Origin: an uncultured Trichococcus sp.
Lineage (GTDB): Bacteria; Bacillota; Bacilli; Lactobacillales; Aerococcaceae
Length of the DNA: 64,000 bases
Assembly: GCF_963663645.1 (NCBI RefSeq)
Contig: NZ_OY760503.1
Span: 2,733,501 to 2,797,500 of the forward strand
Direction of reading: 5' to 3'
This document shows positions 55,560 through 64,000 of the stretch, piece after piece. Position numbers and translations under genes: made by a program. The notes under the pieces were generated by a model. It did no database searches, had not been told where the DNA came from, and saw nothing but the letters and a program-made list of their open reading frames with translations. The stretch's first letter is position 1. The number at the start of each line of letters is the position of its first letter.

Positions 55560-55686
55560 CTCCGGCTAGAGGAGTGTAGCCGGAGATAAGGTGCCGATCA
55601 CGTCGCTCTGCTCCGGCGGAGAGACGCTGGACGGAGAACAGAGTTGTTTTTGACGCTCTCCTCCGGTTAAGCATTCTTTCACCGGA
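55560..55686 (-). repeat. Triple-palindrome array C
   Basis: Units start at 55560, 55611 and 55661 (periods 51 and 50). The first and third are intact; the middle one has a partial right arm (GACGGAG). The orientation is uncertain. Confidence 0.78.
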
Positions 55687-55708
55687 GGAGCGCTCGCCGC
55701 TAATAAAT

Positions 55709-55750
55709 AAAAAGAAAATCCGCTGCACCGAAAATGCACGGTACAGCGGA
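55709..55750 (-). terminator. Terminator of the SDR gene
   Basis: Stem TCCGCTGCACCG (55719-55730) / CGGTACAGCGGA (55739-55750), one mismatch, with a T-run on the minus strand. Confidence 0.8.
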
Positions 55751-55771
55751 CTTACTATTCATAATATTTAT

Positions 55772-56518
55772 TTACCAAGGTTGGATAGTCGGTCCGATCG
55801 TAAACTCGTTGACGTTCGTATCCTCCGGCTGATCGATTGCAAATGCGACCACATTGGCTACGCGATCCGGGCTGATGCCGTATTGTTTATAGATGATCCC
55901 CATGTCTTTGGCCATTTTATCGTCGCTGATCGTTTCCAGTAATTCCGTGTTGATGGCGGCCGGATAGATTGTGGCGGTTCTGATGTTAGTGCCTTCCATC
56001 GCGGATTCCATGCGCAGCACTTCCATCAGATCACGGACTGCCCATTTGGTGGCGCCATAAACTGCCCCGCCCGGATATGCTTTGAGGCCCGCTACGGATG
56101 ATGTGGTGATAACATGGCCGGATTTCTGTTTCACGAATTCCGGAAGGACCGCTTCGATCCCGTTCAGCACGCCTTTGATGTTGACGTCCACCATCAGATG
56201 CCAATCCTTCGTTTTCAGCTTCGATAACGCTGAGTTCGGCATCACGCCGGCATTTAGGAAGATGACATCCACTTTTCCGAATTTTTCTTTTGCCAGGTCG
56301 ACCAGTTTCTTGTTGTCCTCGATTTTGGTGACATCCGTGACGCGGTAAACAGCCTCCCCGCCAGCCTGTACGATTTCATCAACCAATTTCTGCAATTGTT
56401 CTTCTCTGCGCGCTCCCAAAACCAACTTGGCTCCTTTGCTTGCCAACAGACGGGCTGTCGCCTCGCCGATCCCTGAAGAAGCTCCCGTGATGATTACTAC
56501 TTTGTCTTTGATTGCCAT
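55772..56518 (-). CDS. SDR family oxidoreductase (YdfG-like)
   Basis: 248-aa classical SDR: TGASSGIGEATARLLASKG, an NAGVMPNSALS segment, the catalytic Ser in TTSSVAGLKAYPG and YGATKWAVRDL (Tyr-x3-Lys). The NADP-preferring type is suggested by ARREEQL after the second strand. The start at 56518 follows AAGGATGAAG. It is a single gene with its own terminator; the substrate is unknown (hydroxy-acid or carbonyl). Confidence 0.87.
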   Translation of the reverse strand: MAIKDKVVIITGASSGIGEATARLLASKGAKLVLGARREEQLQKLVDEIVQAGGEAVYRVTDVTKIEDNKKLVDLAKEKFGKVDVIFLNAGVMPNSALSKLKTKDWHLMVDVNIKGVLNGIEAVLPEFVKQKSGHVITTSSVAGLKAYPGGAVYGATKWAVRDLMEVLRMESAMEGTNIRTATIYPAAINTELLETISDDKMAKDMGIIYKQYGISPDRVANVVAFAIDQPEDTNVNEFTIGPTIQPW

Positions 56519-56720
56519 TATCTTCATCCTTTCCAATTTGACCGGAGTATCCATAAAGAATCGAAAAACGGTTTATAGCATCTGACAACTGCTTGTCCGT
56601 TTTTATTATACCACCGGAACCCGTTATAGGCTTATTAGAACCTTACTCCTTAACCTATAGGTGAAGTCAAGGAACAGCTGTTGGAAATTCAGAAAGTTTG
56701 GCTGACTTCAGAACGGTGAT

Positions 56721-56905
56721 CTCCGGCGAAGGGGCCCTTGCAGGAGATGAGATCTTGTTCGTTTCGCTGTCCTCCGGTTAACCGGTCCACATCGGAGGAC
56801 AGCCCCGGCATCTCAGCCCTTCTCCGGCCAGTAGCTCCTCACCGGAGGAGAGCCCACTACTGTGATAACTCTGAACGGTGATCTCCGGTGAACAGTCTCT
56901 CGACA
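56721..56905 (+). repeat. Triple-palindrome array D plus truncated fourth unit
   Basis: Units start at 56721, 56772 and 56822 (periods 51 and 50). A further start, GAACGGTGATCTCCGG, recurs at 56873, copying the flank and left arm of the first unit (56711) before being cut off. The linkers are well conserved with array E. Confidence 0.8.
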
Positions 56906-56948
56906 AAAAACTAAGCAAATTATTGAAACCATCATTACCGAAAACCAC

Positions 56949-56990
56949 AAAAAGGAGTGCTCAGCTGGTTCGCGAGCACTCCTCTGTTTT
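56949..56990. terminator. Hairpin terminator between arrays D and E
   Basis: Stem GGAGTGCTC (56953-56961) / GAGCACTCC (56973-56981) with flanking A and T runs. Confidence 0.65.
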
Positions 56991-57016
56991 TGATGAAACG
57001 CATTTTTTTCGCTGTT

Positions 57017-57143
57017 CTCCGGTTGGAGGACTTTAATCGGAGATGAGATCCTGTTCGTTTCGATGTCCTCCGGTCAACCGGTCCACACCGGAGAACAGCC
57101 CCGGTATCTCAGCTCTCCTCCGGCAACCAGCTCTTCACCGGAG
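57017..57143 (+). repeat. Triple-palindrome array E
   Basis: Units start at 57017, 57068 and 57118 (periods 51 and 50). Linkers such as GAGATCCTGTTCGTTTCG and AACAGCCCCGGTATCTCAG match array D almost base for base. Confidence 0.8.
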
Positions 57144-57171
57144 GAGAGCCATCCCCACATTAATATTGGAT

Positions 57172-58677
57172 CTACCCCTTCAACAATCCACGTTCGCGGT
57201 ACCATTCATCCGGTCTCCAGGCCCACTGATGGTTTTCTTTTTTCAACAAATCAAATGCTTCTTTTGGTCCCATTGTCCGTGCCGCATACTTCGGAATTTC
57301 TTCATTGTCGCTGTCCCACGTTTCGCGGATTGCGTCAATGATTCTCCAGGATTGTGCAACTTCTTCCCAGCGTGCGAAGTTGGTTGCATCACCCAAAATA
57401 ACATCGTAAGTCAGACGTTCATAAGCTTCCGGCGTATTCTCCATCATTTCGCTGTCGTGGCGGTACTCCAATTTGATCGGCTGCGTATTGAATCCCTGAC
57501 CGATTTCTTTCCGGTTCATGGTCAAAGCAAAGCCTTCTGTTGGTTGGATGTAGATGGTCAGATCGTTCGCCGGGACATCTTTTTCAGCATCAAACGGATT
57601 AACGGGAACTTTTTTGAAAACGATGTTGACGCGCGTTCCTTTTTCCGTCATGCGTTTTCCGGTGCGCACATAGAAAGGCACACCCTTCCAGCGCGGATTA
57701 TCCACCATGAATTTACCGGCTACAAACGTTTCGGTCTTCGAATCGCTTGCGACATTCGGTTCTTCTTGATAGGCAACAAACCCCTCATCACCCAAACGGC
57801 CTGCCGCATACTGTGCTCTGACAAAATTTTCGCGGACTTCTTCCGGCGAATAGACACGCACATCATTCAGTGCTTTGATCTTGGCTGTTTGGATACTCGC
57901 ATCGGATACGGATGCCAACGGGTCCATTGCCAGTAAGGACAACACTTGCAGAATATGGTTTTGGACCATATCTTTTAAGGCGCCGCTGTGGTCATAGTAG
58001 CCGCCGCGCTCTTCCACACCCAATTCTTCGGCAAACGTGATCTGAACATTTTCGATGTACTCACGATTCCACGAGGGTTCAAGAAACGGATTCGTCAAAC
58101 GGACGGCCAAAATATTTTGGATCATTTCTTTGCCCAAATAGTGGTCAATCCTGAAAATATCCTCTTCCGGGAACACTTTTGTGATTTCATTGTTCAATTT
58201 TTCGGCTGATGCATAATCCATCCCGAATGGCTTTTCGATGACGACACGGTTGAAGCCTTTGTCCGTCACAATCTGCTGCCCTTTCAGATGCGTCACGATC
58301 GGTCCGAAAAATTGCGGTGCCATCGCCAGATAGTACATCCGGTTCTGCTCCAAATTATATTGGGCATCCAATTTGTCAGCTAACTCTTTAAGATGAACGT
58401 AATGTTCCACATCGGAAACATCATGCGCACGATAATAAAAGTGGCTTAAAAAGGCAGCTTTTTCCGCTTCTGTCGGCTTGAATGATTGAATCGAATCCGA
58501 AACCACATCCCGAAAATGCGCGTCGCTCCACTCTCTTCTTGCCGTCCCGATCACTGCGAAACGTTCTGCCAACGCACCGCTTCGGAACAATCGGAAAAAT
58601 GAAGGATATAACTTTCTTTGGGCTAAATCACCTGTCGCGCCGAATAATACAATCAATACTGGATTTGTTTTTACCAC
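57172..58677 (-). CDS. zwf: Glucose-6-phosphate 1-dehydrogenase
   Basis: 501 aa. Oxidises glucose-6-phosphate to 6-phosphogluconolactone with NADP+, the first step of the oxidative pentose phosphate pathway. The cofactor motif GATGDLAQRKLYPSFF, the active-site RIDHYLGKEMIQN and FVRTGKRM are present. The start is GTG 58677, 7 nt after AGGAGG; upstream codons to 58740 lack a site. No 6-phosphogluconate dehydrogenase gene is adjacent. Confidence 0.92.
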   Translation of the reverse strand: MVKTNPVLIVLFGATGDLAQRKLYPSFFRLFRSGALAERFAVIGTARREWSDAHFRDVVSDSIQSFKPTEAEKAAFLSHFYYRAHDVSDVEHYVHLKELADKLDAQYNLEQNRMYYLAMAPQFFGPIVTHLKGQQIVTDKGFNRVVIEKPFGMDYASAEKLNNEITKVFPEEDIFRIDHYLGKEMIQNILAVRLTNPFLEPSWNREYIENVQITFAEELGVEERGGYYDHSGALKDMVQNHILQVLSLLAMDPLASVSDASIQTAKIKALNDVRVYSPEEVRENFVRAQYAAGRLGDEGFVAYQEEPNVASDSKTETFVAGKFMVDNPRWKGVPFYVRTGKRMTEKGTRVNIVFKKVPVNPFDAEKDVPANDLTIYIQPTEGFALTMNRKEIGQGFNTQPIKLEYRHDSEMMENTPEAYERLTYDVILGDATNFARWEEVAQSWRIIDAIRETWDSDNEEIPKYAARTMGPKEAFDLLKKENHQWAWRPDEWYRERGLLKG

Positions 58678-58814
58678 TTTATCGCCTCCTGCGTAACTTA
58701 ATAACTCCATAATACCATGATTAGCGCAAAGTTCCTTCACTCTTAGAGAATTTGAATAACAGAAAAATCAAAAAAATTACTATTTCTTTCGGATTTTCGG
58801 GTTTGTTCATTTTT

Positions 58815-58940
58815 CTCCGGCGAGACGCTTCTTGCCGGAGGACAGAACAGTTTTCCGGGTTCTCCTCCGGTTAAACGATCTTCACCGGAGGACCGGTCCC
58901 ATTTTTCCGACCATCTCCGGCGAGGAAACCTTCGTCGGAG
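58815..58940 (-). repeat. Triple-palindrome array F
   Basis: Units start at 58815, 58865 and 58915 (periods 50 and 50). The unit flanked by AT (CATCTCCGG...CGGAGATG) is last rather than first, so this array is inverted relative to A, D and E. Confidence 0.8.
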
Positions 58941-59002
58941 ATGAGGACCTCTACCCCGTTATTCATATGTCAGTTGCTTATCGGTCTCCTCCGCATCCAG
59001 AT

Positions 59003-59039
59003 AAAAAAGCGAAGAAACAGATTCCCCTGTCTCTTCGCT
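59003..59039 (-). terminator. Terminator of the flavoprotein gene
   Basis: Stem AGCGAAGAAACAG (59008-59020) / CTGTCTCTTCGCT (59027-59039), one mismatch, followed by TTTTTT on the minus strand. Confidence 0.85.
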
Positions 59040-59082
59040 CTAAGATTTTCAGTGACATGCCCACTGGCAACGTTTCACAAAA

Positions 59083-60857
59083 TCAGCTTTTATCGGCTGC
59101 ATTTTTCCCTGCAATGCGTCCGTATGTGAAAATATCCGCTAATGCATTCCCGCCCAATCGGTTGCCGGCATGGATACCACCGGCTACCTCTCCTGCTGCA
59201 TACAAGCCTGGGATGATCGCACCATTTTGATCGAGGACACGGGCTTCCGTATCGATCCGCAATCCGCCCATGGTATGGTGAACGGCCGGTTTTCTTGGTG
59301 TCGCATGGAATGGCGCAACTTCAACTTTCAGATCAAATACGTTTTTGCCGAATTCCGGATCTTTTCCAGCCGTCACGTAGCTGTTGTATTTCGCGACGGT
59401 ATCTACCAGCACTGACGGGTCCATACCCAATTGTTCGGCCAGCTCCTCAAGCGTATCCGCACGATAGAGGATGCCTGCTGCTACTTCCTTATCGATCTTC
59501 GCTTGATTGGTGTTCATGGCAGTCTTCTTGATCTCATCATCCGCGATCAAGTAGAACAGACCACCGTTATCGATCGCCGCTTGGGTCAGCTTATCACGGC
59601 TTTCATACTCGTTGACGAAGCGGTTGCCTTCTTGGTTCACCATGACAAAGTTGGCCGGTGGCACTTGGAGGCCTGTGAAGAGCGCGCCTGTATTCGGATC
59701 GGAGACAGGCATCATTTGGGTGAAGCCCATGCCTACCAGATCAGCACCAACACTTTCGCCCAACTTGATGCCGTCACCAGTGATCGCTGGTGAGTTGGAA
59801 GTCTTGATGTCATCGTCAATCTCGCTCCAGAAGGTGTTGTACTGTTTCAGCATCTTGGTGTTGGCTCCGAAGCCGCCCGTTGCCAGAACTACCCCACCAG
59901 CATGGACGGTTACTTTTTTATTCCGAAGCCCGCGTGCGATGACTCCAACCACTTTCCCGTCCTCAACCAGCAATTCTTTCACCGATGTATCGGTGATGAT
60001 TTGGCCGCCGTTTTGTTCGATAAATTTCTGGAGAGCCGCTATGAAGGCATAGCCTTGGTTTTCCTTTGGTTTGTGGCCACGGCGCCACATCATGCCTACT
60101 GGCATTTCGACTTTATCCCAATCGAATGCGACGCCGATTTCTGCCAGCCATTTCACTGCATCGGGCGCATTGTCAGTCATCGTTTTCACCAAATCGTATT
60201 GGCCATAGATGACATTCCCTTGCAGGTCGGTCCGCTTGCCGCCCAGATAAGTCTGGATGCGATGCCAGATGGTGGAATCAAAGAGGTACTTGTCTTTGCC
60301 TTCCACTTCATTCAGATAATCCTGGATCTGTTGCTTCAACATACGGAAGTCTGCCAGATATTCTTCATCGATCTCGGACTCATCCATTGCCAGCATTGCC
60401 TTAAGCGTGGTGTCCTCCCCGGGCAGGGCAGCGAATTTATTTTGCCATTCAGGATTAGCCGCACCCAATGGCCCTCCTGTACGGACGGTATTCCCACCGA
60501 TGGCAGGGAATTTTTCGAGCAAAATGACTTTTTTCCCTTCCTGGAGGGCTGTTGCTGCAGCACCTAGTCCAGCTCCACCGCCCCCGATAACCAGCACGTC
60601 AGTGGACAGTTCCACTTCTTCCGCTTTTGGTTGATCGGCTGCCTTCGGACGTTTCTTCAGGATATCCGGATTTGATCCGGCTAATTTGATCGCTTTTGCA
60701 ACGCCGTCGATAACCCCGTGACTTGTCACAGAAGCGCCCGAGATGATGTCGACATTCAGCGTTTGCCCTTCGACGATCTCTTGCGGGATGCGCGTAAAGA
60801 CGACATCGGCAATGCCTGCCGATTCGCCGGAAGAATCGATTTCGATCGACTCAATGA
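59083..60857 (-). pseudogene. Fumarate-reductase-type flavoprotein with FMN-binding domain, 5'-truncated
   Basis: The frame is open from about 60857, giving part of an FMN-binding domain ([19 protein letters not shown] then [10 protein letters not shown], the covalent FMN attachment site used by ApbE). A full FAD domain follows: [18 protein letters not shown], a C-terminal [13 protein letters not shown] and [25 protein letters not shown]. No start codon precedes the FMN domain; an internal GTG at 60729 could yield only a shortened protein. At 60857 the sequence switches abruptly to a LysR remnant on the other strand. Function could survive only if an internal start is used. Confidence 0.78.
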
Positions 60858-61199
60858 TTAGTGCTTACCACCAGCGGTTCTGCGATTCGCCGACAAATCG
60901 ATCGCTTGCTGCAAAGATACAAGCTCACACCAACGATTGTTTTGGAGAGTTCCAACATCTACACAGTGGCCGAACTTGCAAAAAAGAATGCGGGCGTCGC
61001 CTTTGTGCCGGAAGGATTAGTTAGTGAATCACCAACCCTAGCGTATAACTTATATCCTGTTTCGCATGAACTCATTTCCATAGAATATTTTATCGCTTAT
61101 TCAACCACAAAAACATTAACACCTACTCTTCAGGCATTTGCGGATACGTTCATTCAAGAGATTCAAGCGCATACGCTACATCACGATTTGAGAGGATAA
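60858..61199 (+). pseudogene. LysR regulator remnant (C-terminal effector domain)
   Basis: Encodes [18 protein letters not shown] followed by TIVLESSNIYTVAELAKKN and AGVAFVPEGLVSE, the last 110 or so residues of a LysR substrate-binding domain. The HTH and half the effector domain are missing, and an in-frame TGA sits immediately upstream. Its stop overlaps the 3' end of apbE by 24 bp, a natural convergent arrangement. Confidence 0.8.
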
Positions 61200-62108
61200 G
61201 GATTTGGAATACAATAATGTGCCGTCTTTCGTTATGACGATTCCGCTGAACCCTTCCAGACTATTCAGAGAAGCGATCACCTGCTCGGGCTTTTGGGCAA
61301 AAAGTCTGGTGGTCCAGATTTCGCCATCGACCGATTTATCAGAAACGACCGTGATGCTGGCAATATCGGTTTCCAGAGGATATCCCGTCCTGCTATCAAA
61401 AATGTGGTGATAGGTTTTCCCGTCCATTGTAAAGGTGCGCTCATAGATGCCTGACGTGACGATGGATTGATTTTTGGACTTCAGCGCCAGCACAAACTTC
61501 CCTCTGGGTTGCATAGGATGCTGGATGCCGATCCGCCAATAGCCGTCTTCGCGCTGGGGTGCCTCCCCGTACGTTACGACATTCCCGCCCAGATCGATGA
61601 GCGCGGCGCGGACTCCTTCGGAAACGAAATACTCCAAAATCTTATCCGCGAAATATCCCTTCGCAAGAGCTCCCAAGTCGATCGCCATGCCTGGTTTTTC
61701 CAAATATACAGTGTTGTTTTCCTCATCGAGAATGATGCTTTCCGGCTGAACCAATTTCAGCTTTTGTTTTATTTCCTGCTCAGAAGGCCGCTGGGCATCT
61801 TCAAAACCGATGCGCCACAATTGGATCAGCGGCCCGATGGTGATGTTCAGGGCGCTGTCATCCGGGAGGCTATGCATTTTGCCCAATTTGATCAGTTCGA
61901 ACAAATCCTTATCGACCGTGACTGGTGCTTTCCCTGCCTGAGTATTTATTTTCATCAGATCAGAATTTTTATCGTTCGCACTGAAACGTTTTTCATAGTC
62001 CCGCAATCGGCTTTCGGCATTTTCCAAAATTATTTCGGGATCGGGATGTTGAATCCATAACTGGATAACGGTACCCATCAGATAAATCGTTCGTTTCGCT
62101 TCATTCAT
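61176..62108 (-). CDS. apbE: FAD:protein FMN transferase
   Basis: 310 aa. Transfers FMN from FAD onto Ser/Thr in the [ST]GA[ST]-containing motif of target flavoproteins. Family features: MGTVIQLWIQ, ALNITIGPLIQLW, MAIDLGALAKGYFAD, ALIDLGGNVVTYG and SGIYERTF...YHHIFDSRTGYP (metal and FAD binding). There is no lipoprotein signal, so it is a cytoplasmic form. Its natural target is probably the FMN domain of the adjacent flavoprotein. Confidence 0.9.
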   Translation of the reverse strand: MNEAKRTIYLMGTVIQLWIQHPDPEIILENAESRLRDYEKRFSANDKNSDLMKINTQAGKAPVTVDKDLFELIKLGKMHSLPDDSALNITIGPLIQLWRIGFEDAQRPSEQEIKQKLKLVQPESIILDEENNTVYLEKPGMAIDLGALAKGYFADKILEYFVSEGVRAALIDLGGNVVTYGEAPQREDGYWRIGIQHPMQPRGKFVLALKSKNQSIVTSGIYERTFTMDGKTYHHIFDSRTGYPLETDIASITVVSDKSVDGEIWTTRLFAQKPEQVIASLNSLEGFSGIVITKDGTLLYSKSLSSQIVM

Positions 62109-62313
62109 ATTTATGTCTCTTTTCTGTCAGGATTTGAATTGCATTGGTATGATGTCCATATCATACACTTATCTGAACGATGGTCCCATACCAATGTTCA
62201 GAAATAACGCGGTACTATCATCTTATCATACCTCTCGGATCCGGCACCATAGTTCAGCGAGCTATCGCCGAAGCGCGCCGACGGACCCGCAATCTCATTG
62301 TATCCACAATGCA

Positions 62314-62356
62314 AAACAGCCACAAACGTCATCTAAGCATCGTTTGCGGCTGTTTC
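62314..62356 (-). terminator. Terminator of the Fic gene
   Basis: Stem AAACAGCCACAAACG (62314-62328) / CGTTTGCGGCTGTTT (62341-62355), one mismatch; TTTTGC follows on the minus strand. Confidence 0.75.
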
Positions 62357-62395
62357 CCGATTGTTCATCGACTGATTTTTTTGTTCTCTTCGTGG

Positions 62396-62998
62396 TTACA
62401 GATCATAAGTGGAATATTCCATATATCCCTCATAATAATAACTGACATCAATGCCTTTCATGTAGATTTCCCGGTCATCAATTGACGTCGTCAAGGCATT
62501 GCTGAGTAAGCATCTGATTTCCAAGTCATTGACGGGGCTGCTTCCCATAGCAGATAGATAATTATCTTTGTCAATTAATTTCCAGTCTACAACTTTTCCC
62601 AATTCTTTCTTTAGAATCAAATCCACCCAAATACGTGCACTGCGTCCATTTCCATCTCGAAAAGGATGCGCAATATTCATCTCAACATATTTCGCCACAA
62701 TTTCATCAATAGTGGAGCGTGGCATTTTATCAATATGATCCAGAGAAACCGCTAAGAACCTGACTGGTGCAAATCTGAAATCTCCCTTCGAAATATTCAC
62801 GGTACGGGTCTTGCCCGCAAAATCATAAACATCATCGAACAAATAGTTATGGATATCTGCCAAACCTTTGTATGTACCGATTTCCAGATTATTGATATCG
62901 CCAGAATCATATAAACGTTTAGCGTTAGCTTTACTGATTCGTTCTTCCTCTTTCGCCAACTCAACTTGATTCGTGATCCCCAATTTATTATCTAACAC
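62396..62998 (-). CDS. Fic family AMP-transferase
   Basis: 200 aa. The catalytic loop is [12 protein letters not shown], matching HPFx[DE]GNGRxxR; the beta-flap region is [17 protein letters not shown]-terminal SYYYEG fits the inhibitory motif [ST]xxxE[GN], placing it with class III Fic proteins that carry their own autoinhibitory helix. It would AMPylate target proteins when the helix is displaced. It starts with GTG at 62998, with AGGAGC upstream. No separate antitoxin gene is seen. Confidence 0.88.
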   Translation of the reverse strand: MLDNKLGITNQVELAKEEERISKANAKRLYDSGDINNLEIGTYKGLADIHNYLFDDVYDFAGKTRTVNISKGDFRFAPVRFLAVSLDHIDKMPRSTIDEIVAKYVEMNIAHPFRDGNGRSARIWVDLILKKELGKVVDWKLIDKDNYLSAMGSSPVNDLEIRCLLSNALTTSIDDREIYMKGIDVSYYYEGYMEYSTYDL

Positions 62999-63145
62999 GG
63001 CTAAGCTCCTTTACTTGAAAATAAGCTATTCATCTAATACTATTATAGCCTATCGTTGGGTTGTCGTCTAAGGCAGGAAGGAAATACTGTTTTTCAACAA
63101 AGTGTCACCCAACAACGTCAATTCAACCTTAAACACACCAAAAGT

Positions 63146-63274
63146 TACCGTTGAACCGGCATCCGCCGGAGGACCGACGGCATTTTTCAGTTCCTCCTCC
63201 GGCGAGGTAACCTTTGTTGGAGTTGGAGCCTCACGTATCATGCTCTCCTCCTGCCAGAGGATCGTTCGCCGGAG
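63146..63274. repeat. Triple-palindrome array G (degenerate)
   Basis: Units at 63146, 63197 and 63248, exactly 51 bp apart. Each has one intact arm (right, left and right, respectively) and one decayed arm, yet the spacing is kept. Confidence 0.7.
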
Positions 63275-63333
63275 CTGCGGCCGCTATCGCGCAAAATCCA
63301 ACACCACAATCAGATCACCAGTTACCAAACCCC

Positions 63334-63364
63334 AAAAAGCACCCCTGCCATCCGGCCGGGGTGC
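63334..63364 (-). terminator. Terminator of the partial SDR gene
   Basis: Stem GCACCCC (63339-63345) / GGGGTGC (63358-63364) with additional GC pairs in the loop; TTTTTGGGG follows on the minus strand. Confidence 0.75.
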
Positions 63365-63378
63365 CCACATATATGCTC

Positions 63379-64000
63379 TTAAGGTTGTTTGCCGATGTAA
63401 GCCAGGATGCCGCCATCGACGTACAGCACGTGGCCGTTCACGAAGTCCGAAGCGTTGGACGCCAGGAAAATCGAAGGTCCAGCCAAGTCGACCGGTTCGC
63501 CCCAACGCTCGGCTGGTGTGCGGCCGACGATGAATTGGTCGAAGGGATGGCGTTCGCCGTTCTCCTGCAGCTCGCGCAGTGGCGCTGTTTGCGGCGTCGC
63601 GATGTAGCCGGGTCCGATGCCGTTGCACTGGATGTTGTATTGGCCGTATTCGGATGCGATGTTTTTCGTCAGCATTTTCAATCCGCCTTTAGCGGCAGCG
63701 TAGGCGCTGACGGTTTCGCGGCCGAGCTCGCTCATCATCGAACAGATGTTGATGATTTTGCCGCTGCGTTTTTCGATCATGTCCGGAAGCACGGCTTTGG
63801 CCATGATGAATGGTGCCGTCAGATCGATGTCGATGACTTGGCGGAAGTCCGCCACGGCCATTTCGATCATTGGTGTGCGTTTGATGATGCCGGCATTGTT
63901 GACCAGGATATCCACGGAGCCGACGTCCTCTTTGATTTGTTTGATCATTGCTTGCACGCCTGGCTCATCCGTCACATCGCAGACATACCCGCGCGCTTCG
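63379..64000 (-). CDS. SDR oxidoreductase, gluconate 5-dehydrogenase/KduD-like (partial)
   Basis: The reading frame runs off the window edge, so the N-terminal Rossmann motif is outside. Visible are VDILVNNAGI, INICSMMSELG (catalytic Ser), YAAAKGG (Tyr-x3-Lys), NGIGPGYIATPQT and the C-terminal NGHVLYVDGGILAYIG. This combination is typical of gluconate 5-dehydrogenases and 2-deoxy-D-gluconate 3-dehydrogenases in hexuronate or ketogluconate use. An internal GTG at 63975 is not the real start. Confidence 0.85.
   Translation of the reverse strand, partial: EARGYVCDVTDEPGVQAMIKQIKEDVGSVDILVNNAGIIKRTPMIEMAVADFRQVIDIDLTAPFIMAKAVLPDMIEKRSGKIINICSMMSELGRETVSAYAAAKGGLKMLTKNIASEYGQYNIQCNGIGPGYIATPQTAPLRELQENGERHPFDQFIVGRTPAERWGEPVDLAGPSIFLASNASDFVNGHVLYVDGGILAYIGKQP

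Larger units (their letters stand above)
56519..57171. other. 653-bp gene-free region with two repeat arrays
   Basis: No gene is supported. It contains array D with a truncated extra unit, a terminator hairpin (56949-56990) and array E. Arrays D and E are near-duplicates over about 130 bp. Confidence 0.65.
58678..59082. other. 405-bp gene-free region with repeat array F
   Basis: It holds the zwf upstream region, the palindrome array at 58815-58940 and the terminator of the flavoprotein gene. No coding capacity is supported. Confidence 0.6.
62999..63378. other. 380-bp gene-free region with repeat array G
   Basis: Holds the Fic promoter area, a degenerate three-unit palindrome array (63146-63274) and the SDR terminator. 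Confidence 0.55.

Noticed and set aside
54787-58940. Reading the periodic palindromes as CRISPR arrays
   Set aside because: Units are imperfect palindromes in groups of two or three, the spacers are conserved between arrays, the arrays are dispersed and there are no cas genes.
62180-62485. Possible GNAT acetyltransferase relic (a TIVQRAIAEA-like helix)
   Set aside because: Only a short helix-like stretch resembles the family and the frame runs through the Fic terminator; too weak to call.

Overview
This window looks like a chromosomal segment of a low-GC Gram-positive bacterium. The best guess is Lactobacillales, Carnobacteriaceae (Trichococcus- or Carnobacterium-like). This is inferred from strong AGGAGG-type ribosome binding sites, RpiR, AraC, LysR and DeoR regulators, cre-like catabolite sites, a GPH-type sugar symporter and many intracellular glycosidases. 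No rRNA, tRNA, CRISPR array, insertion sequence or prophage was recognised.

Layout. (1) 0.1-12.4 kb, housekeeping and accessory metabolism: a GH4 6-phospho-glycosidase with a divergent RpiR regulator, a histidine phosphatase behind a MerR-type promoter, a 55-aa orphan, a nitroreductase, then a minus-strand group of aldo/keto reductase, esterase, RpiR regulator, iron-sulfur flavin enoate reductase and SDR, and a LysR regulator. (2) 12.5-28 kb, a defence island: a MazG-like pyrophosphohydrolase coupled to a GIY-YIG/DUF2075 ATPase, an orphan coiled-coil protein, and two restriction-type loci. One is a tightly coupled five-gene operon (Z1 helicase, GHKL/MORC-like ATPase, two unknowns, PLD-type nuclease) followed by a C5-cytosine methyltransferase with its own promoter. 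The other is a C5 methyltransferase plus FokI-like endonuclease with a divergent Vsr nuclease. The island looks clearly more AT-rich than its flanks. (3) 28-32.7 kb: two HAD phosphatases, a DeoR regulator, small unknown genes and a ROK glucokinase, with signs of an internal duplication and a decayed gene copy. (4) 32.8-52.4 kb, a plant-glycoside locus: two complete sets of C-glycoside deglycosidase genes (Gfo/Idh/MocA oxidase, alpha TIM barrel, small DUF6379 beta subunit), a further TIM-barrel enzyme, GH43, a GPH symporter, GH35, GH3, and three AraC regulators. Two of the regulators are fused to GH39-like domains that have lost catalytic residues. (5) 52.8-64 kb: aldo/keto reductase with a MerR-type promoter, HicAB, a truncated homocysteine methyltransferase, SDR, glucose-6-phosphate dehydrogenase, a truncated fumarate-reductase-type flavoprotein head-to-head with a LysR remnant, ApbE, Fic, and a partial SDR.

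How it fits together. Region 4 would import glycosides through the symporter, oxidise the sugar at C3 with the Gfo/Idh enzymes, cleave C- or O-glycosidic bonds, and send glucose to the ROK kinase and then G6PD; cre sites and AraC regulators would set expression. In region 5, ApbE would attach FMN to the FMN domain of the neighbouring flavoprotein, but a deletion appears to have removed that protein's 5' end.

The most unusual signal is a dispersed intergenic repeat. It consists of trimers (one dimer) of 26-bp CTCCGG...CCGGAG palindromes spaced 50-51 bp start to start, present at seven places in both orientations. I do not recognise it as a named repeat family.
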